From assembly GCA_030704615.1 (NCBI GenBank), contig CM060732.1, positions 31,603,053-31,667,052 of the forward strand: DNA of 64,000 bases, given 5' to 3'. This stretch comes from Takakia lepidozioides (Eukaryota; Streptophyta; Takakiopsida; Takakiales; Takakiaceae). Below the pieces are notes generated by a model, which searched no databases, had not been told where the DNA came from, and saw only the letters and a list, made by a program, of their open reading frames with translations. Both the position numbers and the translations under genes were made by a program. Every line of letters begins with the position of its first letter. The stretch's first letter is position 1. Shown piece by piece: positions 46,741-62,000 of this stretch.

Positions 46741-49093
46741 TTGATTATTGAAAAACAAAAAAAAGGTATTGAAAGGTATTTATTTAAAGTTTTAAATATC
46801 GTCTATTCTGATGTATTTAATACGATCTTTTATTATAAGTATCCGCCTGCTTTTTTTGTTCTTTGTTTTTTTGCCGTCCCGCTGCGGCATGGATGGATGA
46901 CAATTGCTGACCTGTAGTTTTGGATGGATGAAATAGTGGGTGGTGTTTGGATAGATTTTTTTCAACCTGGTGAAGAGGACAAATGATAAGGATAGTTATT
47001 GACGGACATGGGAAGGTGGGTCGATGTATTATTACCTATTATTATTTAAAAGTAATAAAAATACTTAAATTTTTGAGGCCATGTTGCCGACAGGACAAGC
47101 GTCTATGATGTTCAAGTTCCCACATCATATCGGAGCGTTATGACAATACATCGCACGTGTCGGTGCCGCAACACTCATCTGCAAATCATATCATCATATT
47201 TCAGGGTCCAAATTTTACTCATCCATTGAGCAAGTCGTTATAGCTTCCGTTCGAGTTGTCAATAACCGGCCTCCCACCCCTTTTGGGGGGTGGGGTGGAG
47301 AGTGACATTGCGAAGGGGTCCACACTAAAACAAGTTGTCGTTGTTGTCGCTTCACCACCACCACAATTGAAACAAAGTCCCATCCCCTCGTGAATATAAT
47401 AAATAAACGTAAAGCAAACTATAGTGCTTGCTTTACGCTCCGCACAATGGTAATGTACCCGGCATTGTACCACAAAGCACAAAGTTTGGTTAGTTAGAGC
47501 ACAATAAAAGGATGCAGCCCGAGATGCTACCGTCTTTTTTTTTCTTAAGCTACCGTCTTGCAAATGACTGGCATAAATAAACAGCTCCGGCTGCGCCCAG
47601 AATGGTAGGAAAAGAAAACATCCACAAAAGCCTGATATTATAAAGGGCTAATAATATACACTAAATGGGTGGGGCTATTTATCCCATAACACTTGTGGAA
47701 CAAGCAGGCAAAGGGGCAGGCTAAAAGGAGGTCACATCCCCCCCTGCTGTATTCACTTATTACTAATTACCTGGGCCCCTCTGTTCCTCATATAAAATTT
47801 GTGACTCTGGCACGCAAAGCTCGGTCGTCCGCATGAATATTTTCAAGACACCGGCGGGCACGGGAGACCCATCTTTTGTGTATTCCGCTCCGATTCCCAC
47901 ATCGTTGTCACTGACGGAGTGAGATATTTGTGCCATCCCCACCCCCTCCTTCCAGGACCAGGCTTGACCCTAAATTCCGAATCTGCACCGAACCTGAGCC
48001 GAACCTGGGAGGATTGGCGGGAGGCGTCCATTGGCGCCGGAGTTGGCGTAAGTTGGAAGGCGGGCAGCCGGTACGGGCAGCTTCGTGGAAACTTCGCGCA
48101 CGTACACTCTTACGCTGCCCGCGGAGCGATCTCGTGACCACTGTCGACATCCACATCCGTGTCTAATGGATGAATGAATAACATCCATCCAGCTCGACTC
48201 CACATTGAGACCGTTAAGTTCAGATTTTTAAACCAACTCAGTTTTTTTGCAATAATAATATTTCACTCTCAGAGTCATTGACTGTAGTAAAACTTACCCA
48301 CCGATCTTTTTCTCCCTCGCTCAAAATATTTGTTTCGCCACATATTTGTGACGTGGCGATTGGATGGACCCACAGCCCACGTTGAAGGCCTTCCCTTCCA
48401 TGCATGCAGATCAACAGAACCCGACAAAACAAGCCCAAGTATTTGCATCAGTAAATGGATCCAAACCAAACCCTATTCATCCATCATCGGTCATCGTCTG
48501 TACATCCATTGACGGCAATGCAGTGTAGCAGATGAACGTTGAGAATGTGGGTGGATGAGGATGACGTGGATGAAGGGTGCGGATGAGCAAGGGGGTTGGT
48601 GAGACAGGGACAGGGAGAGGTCAAAGCGAGACGCAGAGAGGGGTCATCCCTAATTATCATCACACTTGAATTCCAAACGTTGCACTGCGGTACTTGTCCA
48701 GAGTACCTTTTTATTAATTTGTTTATTTTGGGTGTTTTACAAAAGAAAAGGACGCAGTCCGGAGTGTAATCATTCCCCTAACTCGAGTTAATTCGAGTAC
48801 ACCTGATTTTAAAATTGCACGGCTTTCGTATTCATCCGTTCACTCGACTCTTCATCTCCCGTGCATAGTTATCATCTACCACATCCATCCATCTACCGTG
48901 CATAGAAACATCTAGACCGTTAGATCTTTTTGTCCCATCGACGGCTGAAAACAGAGAAATTTGGATCGGCATGGATCAGATGAACGGAACCCACTTTTCT
49001 AATTATGGAAAGTTCATTTAATGTAGTCGCTATTTTAAGCCCAAAAGCAGATCAGAAGCCCCAAAATGAATCCAACCAGTTTTTTGGAAAATT
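46741..49093. other. Non-coding, AT-rich with CATCC-rich patches
   Basis: No conserved protein blocks. CATCC/GGATG-rich segments recur (46890-46930, 48170-48200, 48530-48600, 48880-48930), including a twice-repeated CCGTGCATAG near 48862 and 48896. About 47900-48160 is more GC-rich but lacks coding signatures. Confidence 0.5.
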
Positions 49094-51366
49094 GGAAAAT
49101 AGCAGGAGTGGCTACTGAGTTTTGCAGGCAATATCTATATATTCTGTTCATCCATTAAAATTTGGATAAAATCATCATCCTCTCTATTTCATCCATCTAT
49201 ATCCTCCATTTTTGGCAAATTCATCCATACATATATTTTTGGTTTGGAGAAGTTTGGCGATTTCATCCATTAAAAAACAAGGAATTCTCGAATGAATATT
49301 CCATCTTATTTTCTGAGGTCGAAATTTGGCGATTATTCCCCACTAAATGAATTTAGTGAGATCATAATTCGGTTTCGTGGTTGATTACTGAGTGCGTAAT
49401 TAGGGTTAGAAGAGTCAAGGCGACTAAAACGGAGAAAGGATTTGATCGCGCTCGGTACACCGCTGATTTTATAATATCACATGTCCGCACAGCGACGGTA
49501 CACAGCAATTATCATTGTGGCAGCGTCCTTCTCACGGGATATCATCTCGCGGCTTTGAACCCGTGACTCCTCCCACACTTTTGTACTGAACCAGACGGGG
49601 ACGAATGTCATCCAACGTCACGCACCTCATCCATCGTACACGAACTGCGCGGCGCGCCGGGCCCGCCACAAAACCCGCGTGTACGCGGCTCTCGCGCTAC
49701 CGCGCGGTCCCAACCGCGCGGTGTAGGTAGTAAGTTACTAGGCACTAACCGGTTTGCGGGGTAAGTAGTAAGTAGTAAGTCGGTGCGGGGTGAGTTAGTG
49801 AGGTGATGCGACCATGATGAGGCCCGTTCCGTGGCTGTAACCGGCGTCCAGGGGCGGCTCCGACATGATGGCGATGGCCCTGGCGTGGGGGCCATGCCAT
49901 GCCCATCATGACTCCATCGCCCTGCGCCATCCGTCACTTCAATCGCCGGTGGAATTTGCGAGTAATGAGTCGTGGCGAGACGGAGGGTACGAAGGGTCTG
50001 GCAAAATATCGGGGTTGCGATCGGATTTGTGTGTCTGCCAAAAGTGTGGCGAGGCGAAGGAGGCGAGAGAAAGATTTGGCAATCAAAGAGGGATGCATTG
50101 AATGCGGCAGAGGCAGTCAGAAGGCAGGGCAGGGTGAATGAACGAACAGCGAATGAATGAATGTCGAAGCTCTGACAACGAGGCAACGACGAAAAGCGAT
50201 CCCACATTCACGCATTTGACTAGGTTCGGACACGCACCCTCCAACATCAATGCGGATAAAAGGTCGCAGAACGGAAGCTTCTTGTCTCTGCACACTGACT
50301 GCATGCACCAGTGATGTTTTTTTAAATTTGAAAAATAGCACTAGTGGCTACTAAGTCTTACAGGAAATAGCTATACTGTTCATCCATTGAAAATTTGGAT
50401 AGAATCCTCCTCCTATGTACTTTCATCCATTTATATCATCCACATTTGGCGAATTCATCCATTATTATTTTTTATTTGTAGAAGTTTGGCGCAGCGTCCG
50501 GGAAATAATTTCAGTTGAACCAGCCAATGGCCCCTCATTCTGAGAACCAACCGGCTAAGTGGGTTGGGGAGTCGGTTGCTTCCCCTTAATGGTAACTGCG
50601 ATAGTCAATTTCCTATGTGAACATACTCGGTAAATTTCCGAAGGTTTCAATTTTCACTCGGAAATCCTCAGAATCAGTCGGCTAGCATGTAACTAGCTGC
50701 CGGTTCTCCCCGTTGGTTGGTTTGGCGATTTCATCCATGAAAAAATAAGGTCTCTGCACACTGCACACCAGTGATTTTTTTTTAAATTTGAAAAAAAGCA
50801 CTAGTGGCTATAGCTATACTGTTCATCCATTGAAAATTTGGATAGACTCATCCTCCGAAGTACTTTCATGCATTTATATCATCCAAATTTGGCGAATTCG
50901 TCCATTATTATTTTTTCTTTGTAGAAGTTTGGCGATTTCATCCATGGAAAAATTCGGAATTTATGACAGAATATTCCATTTTAATGTTTTGAGGTCGCAC
51001 GCCCCTGCACACTCCCTTTTCCATCCATCCATCCATCATCCATCTCTCCTCCATCATCACCCAGGACTGGTTACAGGAGTCAATTATGGAACAGAACAAT
51101 AGCACTAGTGGCTATTAAGTTTTACAGGAAATAGCTATACTGTTCATCCATTGGAGAGAATCATCTTCCTATGTACTTTCATCCATTTGTATCGTCCATA
51201 TTATTCTTTCTTTGTACAAGTTTCATGCATAAAAAAATGGGGAATTTACGACAGAATATTCCATTTTAATGTCTTGAGGTCGCACACCCCCTTTTCTATC
51301 CATCCATCCATCATCCAATCGCTCCTGCATCATCACCCAGAACTGGTTACGGGAGTCAATTATGGA
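49094..51366 (+). repeat. Four-copy interspersed repeat unit of 200-340 bp
   Basis: Copies at 49094-49321, 50283-50491, 50751-51090 and 51099-51366, all on the plus strand. Each has AGCACTAGTGGCTA or a variant, then CTGTTCATCCATT, GAAAATTTGGATAGA, TCATCCATTTATATC, AGAAGTTTGGCGATTTC and, in copies 1, 3 and 4, AATATTCCAT and TGAGGTCG. Copies 3 and 4 also share a longer right end to CAATTATGGA, and copies 2 and 3 share a left extension (CTCTGCACACTG...CACCAGTGAT). The nested extensions suggest stepwise duplication. Confidence 0.85.
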
Positions 51367-53050
51367 GGGTAATAAGATAAGTTAAGGGGGGTGTCACCCG
51401 TGTCACCCCCACTTAATAATAATGTTCATTCATTCATCCCGTATTTATATATATGTGAGGGTTTGCTTAACGGTTGGTTTAAGAGGGCCAGCAGCTCGCT
51501 ATACGGTTGACCTAATACGCTGCGTACATTGGATGCCACGTCCACCCACGTCGCTGGCTATACTTGGCGAAACGAATCGTCTGCCGGGGAACTTTACCGG
51601 AGCCGGGTGTAGAGCCGGGCAGTTTGACGGCACGGACCGCGGCCCGAGAGTGGCGGCGGCGGCGACGGTGGAGTGCCGCTCAGCTTTCAACCATCGCCGC
51701 CCAGCTGCGCCGCGTACACTGCGCTACCGTATTGTACTCATGTACATACACGAGGTGTAAGCGTAGTTACTGACACCTGTAGCGCACCTGTAGCGATTCC
51801 CTGCAACGGAGCGCCGGGACTCGACGCCCGGCGGGAAACCGGCAGGAAACCGGTAGGCGACCGGCAGGCGACCGGCAGACGGGAGCGTACCGACAGGAGG
51901 CGACCGGGGCAGCCTGGCGCGCTTTTCCGTCTTTACGCCATCTTTTACGCAGTACCTACGTGGACGTTTATACATTGAACCCAACATGTTATAGGGAGGG
52001 ATAAGTAGAATACAAGTTGACCGTGGGTTAAGTGAATGTTAGTTTGATTTGGTCGGACGGCGCATTAAACGAAGGCATGGGTTGATTATGTGGTGCCCTA
52101 ATTACTCACACTTTTGGCGTGGAGGAGTGCAGAGCGAAGTCCACTTGTCGACCTGACCGCGGTTAGATTGTGACAGAGGTGGGTTACTGGTACCGAGGCT
52201 GTGGCTTGGTGATGGGGGTGGGTAGGTAGTGCAGCGAAAGGCAGGCGGTCCATGAATTAGTGATTCTTGGTTTGCATGCATTGCATAAGAGATTGATTCC
52301 TTGTTTCTGATGTCCTCTGATCTCGCTGCGTTTGGACTTAATTATTACGAGGAATGGCGGTAGTTACGTAGTGATGACCGAGCTTGATACCAGAAACGGA
52401 ATGTCATCAAAGAAGTGACGAGTGGCTCGTAAGAGAATGAGGAGGGAGAGAGCGAGAGAGAGAAAGAGAGAAGTGGGAGTGTCAAGGGTTGCGGAGGTTT
52501 CTGTTACTTACATTGGCGTTAAGATTACACACAACAGTTTGCTACAATGCTTTCACTCAATTTCGAGAACTGCATCTAAACAAACTAAAGTGTGCAAGAT
52601 TACAGCACAAAGCTGGAGTGATGCGCGATGACACCAGTTGCAGTTTCTTTCTGAATCTGCATTGTTCTTGCAGAGGGAGGCCTTGACCTCCATGCATTCG
52701 ATGGACGTCTCCCGCCGAGGATGTTTATTATGATCCGAAGTGCCTAGCATCCTACTACCTGCAGCAGGCACTCGTCCTTGGGCCCACATTTGAGTAGCTC
52801 TTTGGTAGTTTGATCTAACGATTGCTTTGCTTCTATTGATGGACTGAATCCCCAGCACCTGCTAAGGGACTATGTGGCCAACTATGCCCTAAAATGGTTC
52901 ACAGCTACCATTTTACAGGGACTGGTCGATTAGTGTAAGTTTTCTTCTGCGTGGATGTGGGGTCTACAGGCTCAAGGCTACCTGAAACTGCCAGCAATAT
53001 TCCTCTGGCCCCCTCCCCCTATGGAGAACTGATAACTAAACAAAGGGGCA
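51367..53050. other. Intergenic, nothing coding recognised
   Basis: 51560-51920 is GC-rich with short tandem motifs (ACCGGCAGG-type, 51838-51880). The right end lies downstream of the FYR-WD40 stop at 53051 and probably includes its 3' UTR. Confidence 0.5.
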
Positions 53051-56000
53051 CTAAAGAGTTCTCATGTATACCACAACTTGAGCATCACTCCCAGCTGCTG
53101 CAAGCACAGCTGATGCTGGGTGACCCACAATACATGCAATTGGAGACCCTGTAATCAGACATGCACACACTGAAGTATGTTAGAATTGCCTGCAGACTGA
53201 AACTCAAACCTCGCACCTGTGGAAGGTTGACCAGGACTATTTCAGGAGGTTTTTGGTAAAATGGCATGCACTGCTCTGTAGGGTCTGCAAAGAGCGCATT
53301 CTAGCTGTCTCAAAGCCCTGGGACTAGGCATGAAGAAGTCTCCCTGGAGGCAATAAGACTCACAGACTAGACTATGAAGCTCATCTGCATCCAGATTCAA
53401 AAGAGTAAAGAGCATTGCACTCCATTCACCAGAAAACATGCCCTGAAAGCCAACCTTGAAGCTCAGGCAGGTCCAGAACCTTCTTCCCGCTGATGATTTC
53501 CCAGATGTAGAGTTGGCCATCTGTGGTCCCTATGACGCCATAATGACCAAGGCTGGTTGCTGCTGATGCTCTGCATCAGTTGCAGCACATGCAGGGGTTA
53601 GTGTCGTGCAATTTTGCATCAATCAAGGTTCATGACACACTTTCAATTATCTGAGAAATTTCTTGACATGATGCTCATGGTACTTCCAAGTAAACGTTAC
53701 CTGTTATCTAAAGGTATGCCAATGACCAGCCGATCCTCTCTCAGCACTGCCATCCGACAGTTCCCTGCTTGCCTCTTGTTTCTCATGCCGACATCTCGAC
53801 TTCCAGCCACACATGCTTCTTCAAATCCAAGCGTATCACTCTCATCCAAGTACAGGTTGAAATCCACCTCCCGTGCACTTGCCATGACCAACAGGCAAAG
53901 AAGGGGAATCTCAGAGGATGATTCTGACCTCAAATCCCCAAGAACATCTCTGTTGTGCTTCGATCTTTTTGATCTATGATTGTCAATGACTGTCATAGGC
54001 AACTGCTGTGGAGATTCGATGTGGTCTTGACCAGTCATGCCCACCCCTACTGCTGTGAGGAGATTCTTTGTTGCAAAAGCCAACGGTGTTGAGGGGCTTT
54101 CACAATCATTTTGGTTAGTTGTGGGAGACTCGTGTGCCTCATAGCACCCTGCTTCCTTGCTCTGCCAATGTGGGTCTGGACTGCTTGGGGAGACTGGGTT
54201 GGTGCTGCCATGTTGCACATTGAAGGGAAGAACCGTAAGCAACTGAGCTCTATGGAGAGAGTAGTTAGGTGTATGGCAGGAGGAGAGCAGTGTGCGCTTT
54301 ATGCAATCCCTGGAAGAAAAGCCAACAAACCATATTATTAAGGACAGTTAGAATCAATGATATCACATCTCAAATCAGCTTGTAATAGAAGACACCTGGC
54401 CCTCCCAGCCCAGTGGTTTGCACCACACCAGAGGTTCACATGTGTTCTTCAAGCATGTTTTAAAGAATCATCAATGGCTAGATAGCGCACCAGATTGCAA
54501 AGGAGCCACTGTAATGACATCCAACGATGAGATGGGGGAGCCCAGGTACAACCAAAAGCTGTGAAACTGATTGAAACTGCTCTCCATTGTAGCTAGCACT
54601 TGGCAAAGTAATCTGTTCTTCACAAGTCCTGCAGCATTCACAAAGTTTGTTAGGCGAAGCTTGCTTTTTATGAGCTTACACCTGTCCCTCTCCTTAGTCT
54701 CTGTGTGCCATCTTCTTGTGTAATTAACTCCTCCTGTTTCTCATACAATACACCGACATACTGACCACTACAGATTTTGTCATGAACCTATGTTGGTAAA
54801 TATGCTGGCTTGAATAGTTTGTGGTGGAGTGACATGATTTGTGGTCCTGTCGTAGTGAACGCTGGCTTGCTTCACTTCCATTCCATCAACTATGGGATGC
54901 ATTACTTGCCAATATTATGAACCTGCAGCATACCTCCAACTTGGATCCATTTTCCAGCCCTGTATGCAGCCATTGTCCCCAGCAGCTATGACAGTGTTGG
55001 GCCCAGGCACTAGTAGACATCGCATCCTTTGCTCACAACTGAGCCTTGCACAAACCATACTGCCCTCCTGGAATGAAACAATGTTCACACTGTGTGCTCC
55101 TCCCCCTACATGGGTGTGATTATCGGTGCTATGCAGTTCCCGTCCTGTATCCCTGTGAGATTTCAATTCATCTTTGAGAAGAGACAGAAACAAAGAAAGA
55201 AACTACAAAAAGTCCACAAACAAGGGAATCTTATGGTCGGTCTCAGAGGTGACTTGGAGCAATACTCGACATAGGCTGATCTGTGACCTCTGACAGTACA
55301 GAAATTTCGTCATATTTGGGGTACGCACCATGATCTCCAGATGTTCAATGCAAGGCCAGATCCTAACACAGCCCACTGAATATCTCAAGCACACAAGGTT
55401 GGGAGCTGGATGCAGGCAATTTAGGGGATTTGACAAGACATGGATAAATTGTCACCTAATCTTCTGGTGATCAAATTGTCCAAAATTGTCTCTTCTGTCT
55501 TCTCTCTGCATCTCTTGCTCCATACAGGCATTGGGAAGGTTCAGCGTGGGCTCACATAGCCTGCGGATAGAGACTGGTAGACGAGACAAGGTGTCTTATT
55601 TCACAGTCCTCTTTACTATGCAATTCAGTGTCGATACTACTGTCTATTCTGGGACACCCAATCCCTTGCTGCAGTCTTTCATATCTGCATGGAACACTCC
55701 ATCTTAGACAGTCTCTTGATGACAGCCAAGAATATCTGTTCAATATCAACAGAATCTCTAAGGTGGAGAGCCTTGTGTGTATATATGCTGCCAAGCATTT
55801 CTGGTCCTCATAGTGAAAGACCTTTGGCGAAAGGCTCATCTGTCCTGGAATGTTACTTGTCTTCTATGCATTGGAAGTGGATGCTGTAGTGCCAAATTAG
55901 AGTTACATTAACTTGGCACACCAATTCAACAATCAGAAAGATGTTGCACTAGGTATATTTGAATCAAACAGCATGCAACTGAAGAGGAAAGCTGCAACAA

Positions 56001-59000
56001 ACCTGGGTTGAAGGACTTGGAAACAGTCCAGCAATATTAGCTCCTGTCCATCTGGCGTGAAGCGAATTGCACTCTCTTCCAGTGCCATCTGAGAACACAG
56101 TAACCTGCAGATGTCAGATGCACTGTGCTAAGATCTAGGACAGCTTCCCGGTCAGTATGCAAAGAACAGTCCTCCATCCCATGTTGATAAACCTGGCAGC
56201 AACTACATCTTGATTTCAGATACTTTGCAGCTAGAAGCTTAGGCTATGGAAAAATTGGTCCGATATGACGAATGATCTCAGTAATGCTGACAGCCTTTAC
56301 AGTCGATAGCCCTGGTGTCCTTTGGGTGCAACTGGTGTGACAGTCAGATTGACCTCAGGAAAACAACCAGCAGCGACAAATACCTCAGCATCAGCAGCAC
56401 TGCAGCCATCATGATGGAGCTCTGCCTTGACACAACCCAGCAATGAAGCTTCTGCCTTTGTGACTTCCACCTCCACCTTGTGCACAAAGAGAAGTCTCTC
56501 ACGTTGCTCAATAAGCCCACAACAGACACATAAGTAGATATTTGTACCCTGGACGTTGAGTACCATGGCAAGAACAGGGTCAGGATGTTGGATGCATGCC
56601 ACAGGCTCAAGTGTGTTCAACTCCCCCAAACCTTCGACCATGGATGGCAATCCTTCATAATCAAGAATATCTGAAAAACAAAGCATTCAGTCATTCTTTT
56701 GACTTGTTACGAGGTTGGCAACACCTACAAGCTGTGTACAAATAGCTGTGTCATTATAGCTGCATTGAAGAGCAGGGTCATGTGGTTACTGAGGTCATTG
56801 GAAAGCCTTTGTACAAGTAACTAAAACTCCCTTTGGTACTTTCATTTTGGCACGTTAACAAGCATACCTTCTTCTCCTGAAGATCTTTCCACGTACATGC
56901 CTTTGAGTCTTTCATGGTCCAATACTGTGTGATTAGCTGCAATCATGGCACTCTCCCCAGCTTCATCACAGACCGCCTGGATTTGCATCAGCTGTTGCAC
57001 CTCATCTACCACATCTTCCATAACCCTCTCCACCTCTCCATTGCTCCCAAAGTGTTTTGCTTGCCTAGAAAAGCACCTGCTGGATAGGCCATCCTCGTCT
57101 TTCTCGGCTCCCTGAGAATCAGAGTCCAAAATAACTAACTGTCCTCCCTCCTCTGCGGGAAATTCCCTAACCCCACTGACTTCTGCGGCGAAGTCTCCGG
57201 GGAAATCTCTGTCTGTTTCTTCCACCCTCTCTTGCTTTCTTTCATGGGCGTAAGAGATTCCTTCGTCATCTTCATCTTCCTTTTCTTCGTGCATACAGTA
57301 ACTTCTTGTCTCCTCACTCCTTTCTCTGTCCCTCCCCAGCCCAGTGTGTGCTGATTGGGAAATTGGGAGAGCATATCCTTCTTGTGATCCCTCTATGGGA
57401 GAACTCCTACTGCTTTGACAGAAGATTATTGGGGAGCCATTTTGATTGGGCTCGGGCGAGTTGACATCTTGCACAGTGGTGGGCTGCTGCTGTCTGTCGG
57501 ATTCTTCCAGAAAGGTATCTACGCCTTGAATGCATCCAAACAGATCACGTCTCAGTGACTAAAATTCCATTCTTCATACCTAATCTGCTTTCTCACGCCA
57601 GTGTTCTCAAGTGTAATGATTTCAGGATTTCCAGGCACTGCACCTTATGTCTGGCATGGGAATAGCCCTTCTGAGTTCAGATAGTTGTGCTGAAATTGAA
57701 TCCCAGCTCCCAGTTTTTGTCGGTAGGATGCTGCTAATAAGTACGAATGTTCAATGCTTCAACTTAGAAAGTAAGATGTACTGATTTCTTGTTTCAGCCT
57801 TCACTTCCCCCATCATCTTTCGAAGTGTAGAAAGGAAAGGTATCATCAAATACTATGGCTGCCGCTATAGAGATTAAACCAGTAATTTCTAACAAAATAT
57901 TTCACAATAAAAATCACTCGAGGCTCACCTGAAATACGAGGGCAGAGAGTCATTACAGGCTGGTGTGTTGCCTTCTGTGAGGTACTGTACTCTGCCACCC
58001 CTTCAAGACAAATCTGGCTTCGACTGGCATCGGCCGTTTGATGTTGCTCACGGCCATGAACAACACCTTTCGAACCCATTGATGGCAGAGAGCTGGGCAA
58101 TTCATTTCCAGCATGAGGCGATACTTCTCCACTGTAGCAGATCTGAACTGCAGCAGGTTGAGAGGTATCCAACTTATCTTCTGTGTATTCTGCAGTTCTC
58201 TCCCTCACTTGAGTGTGCAAATTTTGGTCCACAATCACAGAATCACTTGGCAGTTTCATCAACTGCAGATGATGTGACTCTACTTGCAGAGGATGATGGT
58301 CTTTATCTACTGCATACTCAACAGAAGTCAAATCTCCTTTTGTAGGGGAGCTGCACTTCACTCCATCATCCAACTGAAAATGCTTTCTCTTAGGTGAAGA
58401 CGCATAACCGTGACCTTTGTAGTCTGTGGTTGCAAGTGAAGGATCCATATGACAGGCAGGTGTGTTCATAATTCCACAACTTTCCACCTCATTTGGTGCC
58501 TCCCTGAGAGGATTGTCGAAATGCAGACTCATCTCCATGTCTCCTGCAAGCTGGTCATCCTGAATAAGCCGATTATCTACTCTAGTATCGTGGACCAATG
58601 TGGGCACGCTCAGATTGCTGGCCAAGTCTCGCTTTCTTTTCTTCATCAAGTGAGTCTCGATCAGAGGCACTGCTTGGGGAAAAAATAGTTTCATCATTGA
58701 CTTGGTCAGAACCTGGCCCATGGATTCTTCAGAGCCAAGACTTGCCTGATGCATTTCTTCTGGCAATAATGGCTGCTGAGGGGAGAAAACTTCTGGGAAG
58801 TAAGGCTGTGGTTTTGCTGCTGGACATTCAGGTGTCAGACAAATGCGAGTGTCTTGTAGAGTAAATTCATCGTCCTCGACAGTGTCACTGTATAGATCCA
58901 CCTCAGAGATAGGAGGCAGAACAGTGACTACACCAAATTCGTTCAGCCTTCCATATGTAAAATCTGTAATGAGGTCCCCATTGCCCTCATGCTCCTCTTT

Positions 59001-62000
59001 CACTCCTCCTGGAACCAACGTGAGTGGTTTGAGTGGTTTGTCGTCAGCAATGTCAGAAACAGAGAGAACTTCACCATCCCCAGGCACAGTGCTTGAAGCA
59101 ATGTGCACTGAGTCAACCAGGCTTTCAGAGTTCTTCTCATACAACTTACTTGGGCCTGCTTCTCCCATTGTACTGAAGGGTGGAAGGTCCACAAAAATGT
59201 TGCAATCTCTACCTTCTGCTTCCTCGGCACCCACATCAGCAATGTTTCCAATTGCTGAAGGATTCTCAGTCTTGTGAGAGCATGAGATGCCAATAGCATC
59301 AGCAATTTCAGGTACAGGTACAGGTACAGGTACAGGTCTGTCGGGTGATGGATCCCCAAATTGCTCACTTGGCATTGTGTCATTCTTCCCTAGAAAGGAT
59401 TTTGGTATATTGCCCATGAGAATGGGTTCTGCTGCATGCTCAATAAAACTTCCAAAGTGGTTACCTTGGCCTGAATCTGTCTTTATGTCAATGGAACTCA
59501 GAACCTTTAATTTCAAAACACTCTGAAAATCATCACCGGCACCTATAACTTCCAAATTCTTTGTCCCAGGGGTCACCATGACTGCTGAATCCTCAGGCTC
59601 TTTACATTGGGGATCGAATTGTCCACATGCTTCACCCATGTCAGGCAAAGCCAATGTATCTGAGAGTAGATCTACTTCATGAGTAGGTGACAACACCATG
59701 GCTACACCAAACTGGTTGATTGTCCCAAAGGTGAGCTCTGAATCAGACCTACAGCCATGAGCCTGTTCGCTCAGTTTCAAAGGTAAGCAACTTCTGTCAG
59801 GCTGAATGGGCTCTACATCATCCATGTAATGAACTGTGTCCTCAAGTAGCCGGCCTCCACCTCCATCTACCACTGGGAGTGACCCTGAAGGTTTGGAATT
59901 GACCATTCGAAGAGACTTTTCATTGAGAGCTCCCTCTCCCTCAGGTAAATCTGATGGTGCGATCTTCAAATTCCTCCCTCCCTCCTCCACATACTCTCCC
60001 TTCCCCACCAACCTATGAGTGACTGGGACCTGAGATATTTCCTCAACGTGCGCGTATAAACCTGCATCTTCTCCTGGACATGAAGTCAGGTCCAGGGATG
60101 ACCTATCCTTTTGGTGTGCAAATATAGCATCAAACTTTGATGTGCCACTTCCTCTTAACAGCCCGTTGCTTTGAATGGCCTTCAAAGCCTCATGTTCAGC
60201 AAGATTATCTGAGGATTTGCAGATGCCCAGAGTATCTGAATCCTCATATAAAACATTCTTATCTTTTTCATAATATTTGGTACCTGAATTTTCACATTCC
60301 AATATAGGTGGGTTATCTCCAGCAAGTGACACAACTGCAAGTCCATGAAACAATGTGGTGTCTGTGGGGTCTATGAACGGGTCAGGAGTCCTTGTCTTGC
60401 ACCTTTGGCTGTGTAAGCAGTCACCTGCTGACCAGCAGGCCTGCAGCAAGGCATCACCGCCATTTTGACCTGCACTTTGCACTGCAGAACCGGATTCTTC
60501 TTTGACCAGGCTGGCTTTGAACTTGTTACCCTCCAAAGTCACCATTTTAAGCTTGTCATTAGATACTTCTTCTTTCTCATGACCATCACCTGCAGTAGAT
60601 TTACTATCTTGATCTCGAAGAAATAGGGCAGCCGGATGGTGATCGACTCTTGGCTTGGAACTTCTGCTTGGTCTGGCAAGCTGCATTTGCTTTATCTTGC
60701 CACCTGTCTTCTGTTGTGAGACCTCCTCCATGGCCACGGCCTCCTGCTTGACACATAAGGACAGAACTCAGATATGCAGTACCTAAGTAGTTCAAGACTC
60801 TGCCTGTTGTCACAGGCTGATGTACGATAAAAAGTACAGACATGAATCTGCATCCTCAAGTTGTCTTTCCTTTGAAGCCTCAAAGCTCAAAGTCACTTAC
60901 ATTCACAATGCTTCTGTCAAGCACAGGCCTCAGAGCAAGACTAGAACTAAATATTTGTTTTGCAAAGAGATTGTACTCATAAGACGTTGTTTGCCGTAGC
61001 CTTGTGGCCATTGACCCCGCGCCCAGTTTGAGCGGGAACAAAAGGGACAGAACCTACCTCTGTCAGGGGCTGACGTTGGTAGTAAGACTTACCTCCATAT
61101 AAAGAATTAATCCGGGTTTTGCAAAGAGAGATTCAACTACAGTAGAAGCTCCAACCTACTGAATGCTCTAGATAAGTGCTCGAAGTATGCTGCACTCACA
61201 AGGACCTCAGAAAGCCCAGGAGTGCCAATGGCTACAGAAGTACTAATTTGTGGACCATCCTGAGGTTGGTTCGCTCGCATGGGGCACTGAGCTGCACCAT
61301 CATTTGCTCTCAGTGGACTTCCTCTCATCACCTCAGCTGACCAATTTGGAATTGCAGCTTCCAGGGGGTTTACAGCTCTTGCGTCCTGCCCAGGCACATC
61401 CACTTTCTGTTTCTTCATGACAGGGCAAAGGTCGTTCACAGACCTTCCTTTGGCACCAACAAAAGCAGGGCCTGAGATGGTTTCATCAGGTCTCCAGTGA
61501 TTCCTCTCGAGCTTAAGTTTATCTGCTGGAACACATGTAGAGTTGAAGGTCCTCAATGTCTCTCCAGGTGCAGGATTTGCTGGCACATCAGAGATAGGGT
61601 AGGATTTTCTCCAAACTCTTGCTTCTTGTGTGGGTAGGCCACCCTGTACCATTTCATCCATATCAAGGCAACCACCTCCTACCAAAGAATTGATGCTCTT
61701 GATCGCCAGAAATTCATCCACTTTCTTTTCAACTAAGGGCCGTGGACGTCTTTTGTAATGCAGAAGTACCTTCCCAGTGTCCTGAATCTCTGGTGAAGAA
61801 CATTGGCCAACTTCCTTTTTGCTACTCTTTGGCGCATGGATTCTTGCTTTTGGCAAAAGTGTCACCTCCTTTGTCAATAGCCCTCTATTGCTCACATCTC
61901 TTGGTTCCAATGACTTTTCTACCACCCATGGTGCCATCCGAGTTGTTGACTGCCCAGTGTCTATCCCTCTTGGATCTGGCAGCAATTTAGCTGCCTCTGT

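Noticed and set aside
49094-51366. Repeats as a CRISPR array
   Set aside because: Units are 200-340 bp, unevenly spaced and diverged, in a plant nuclear context.
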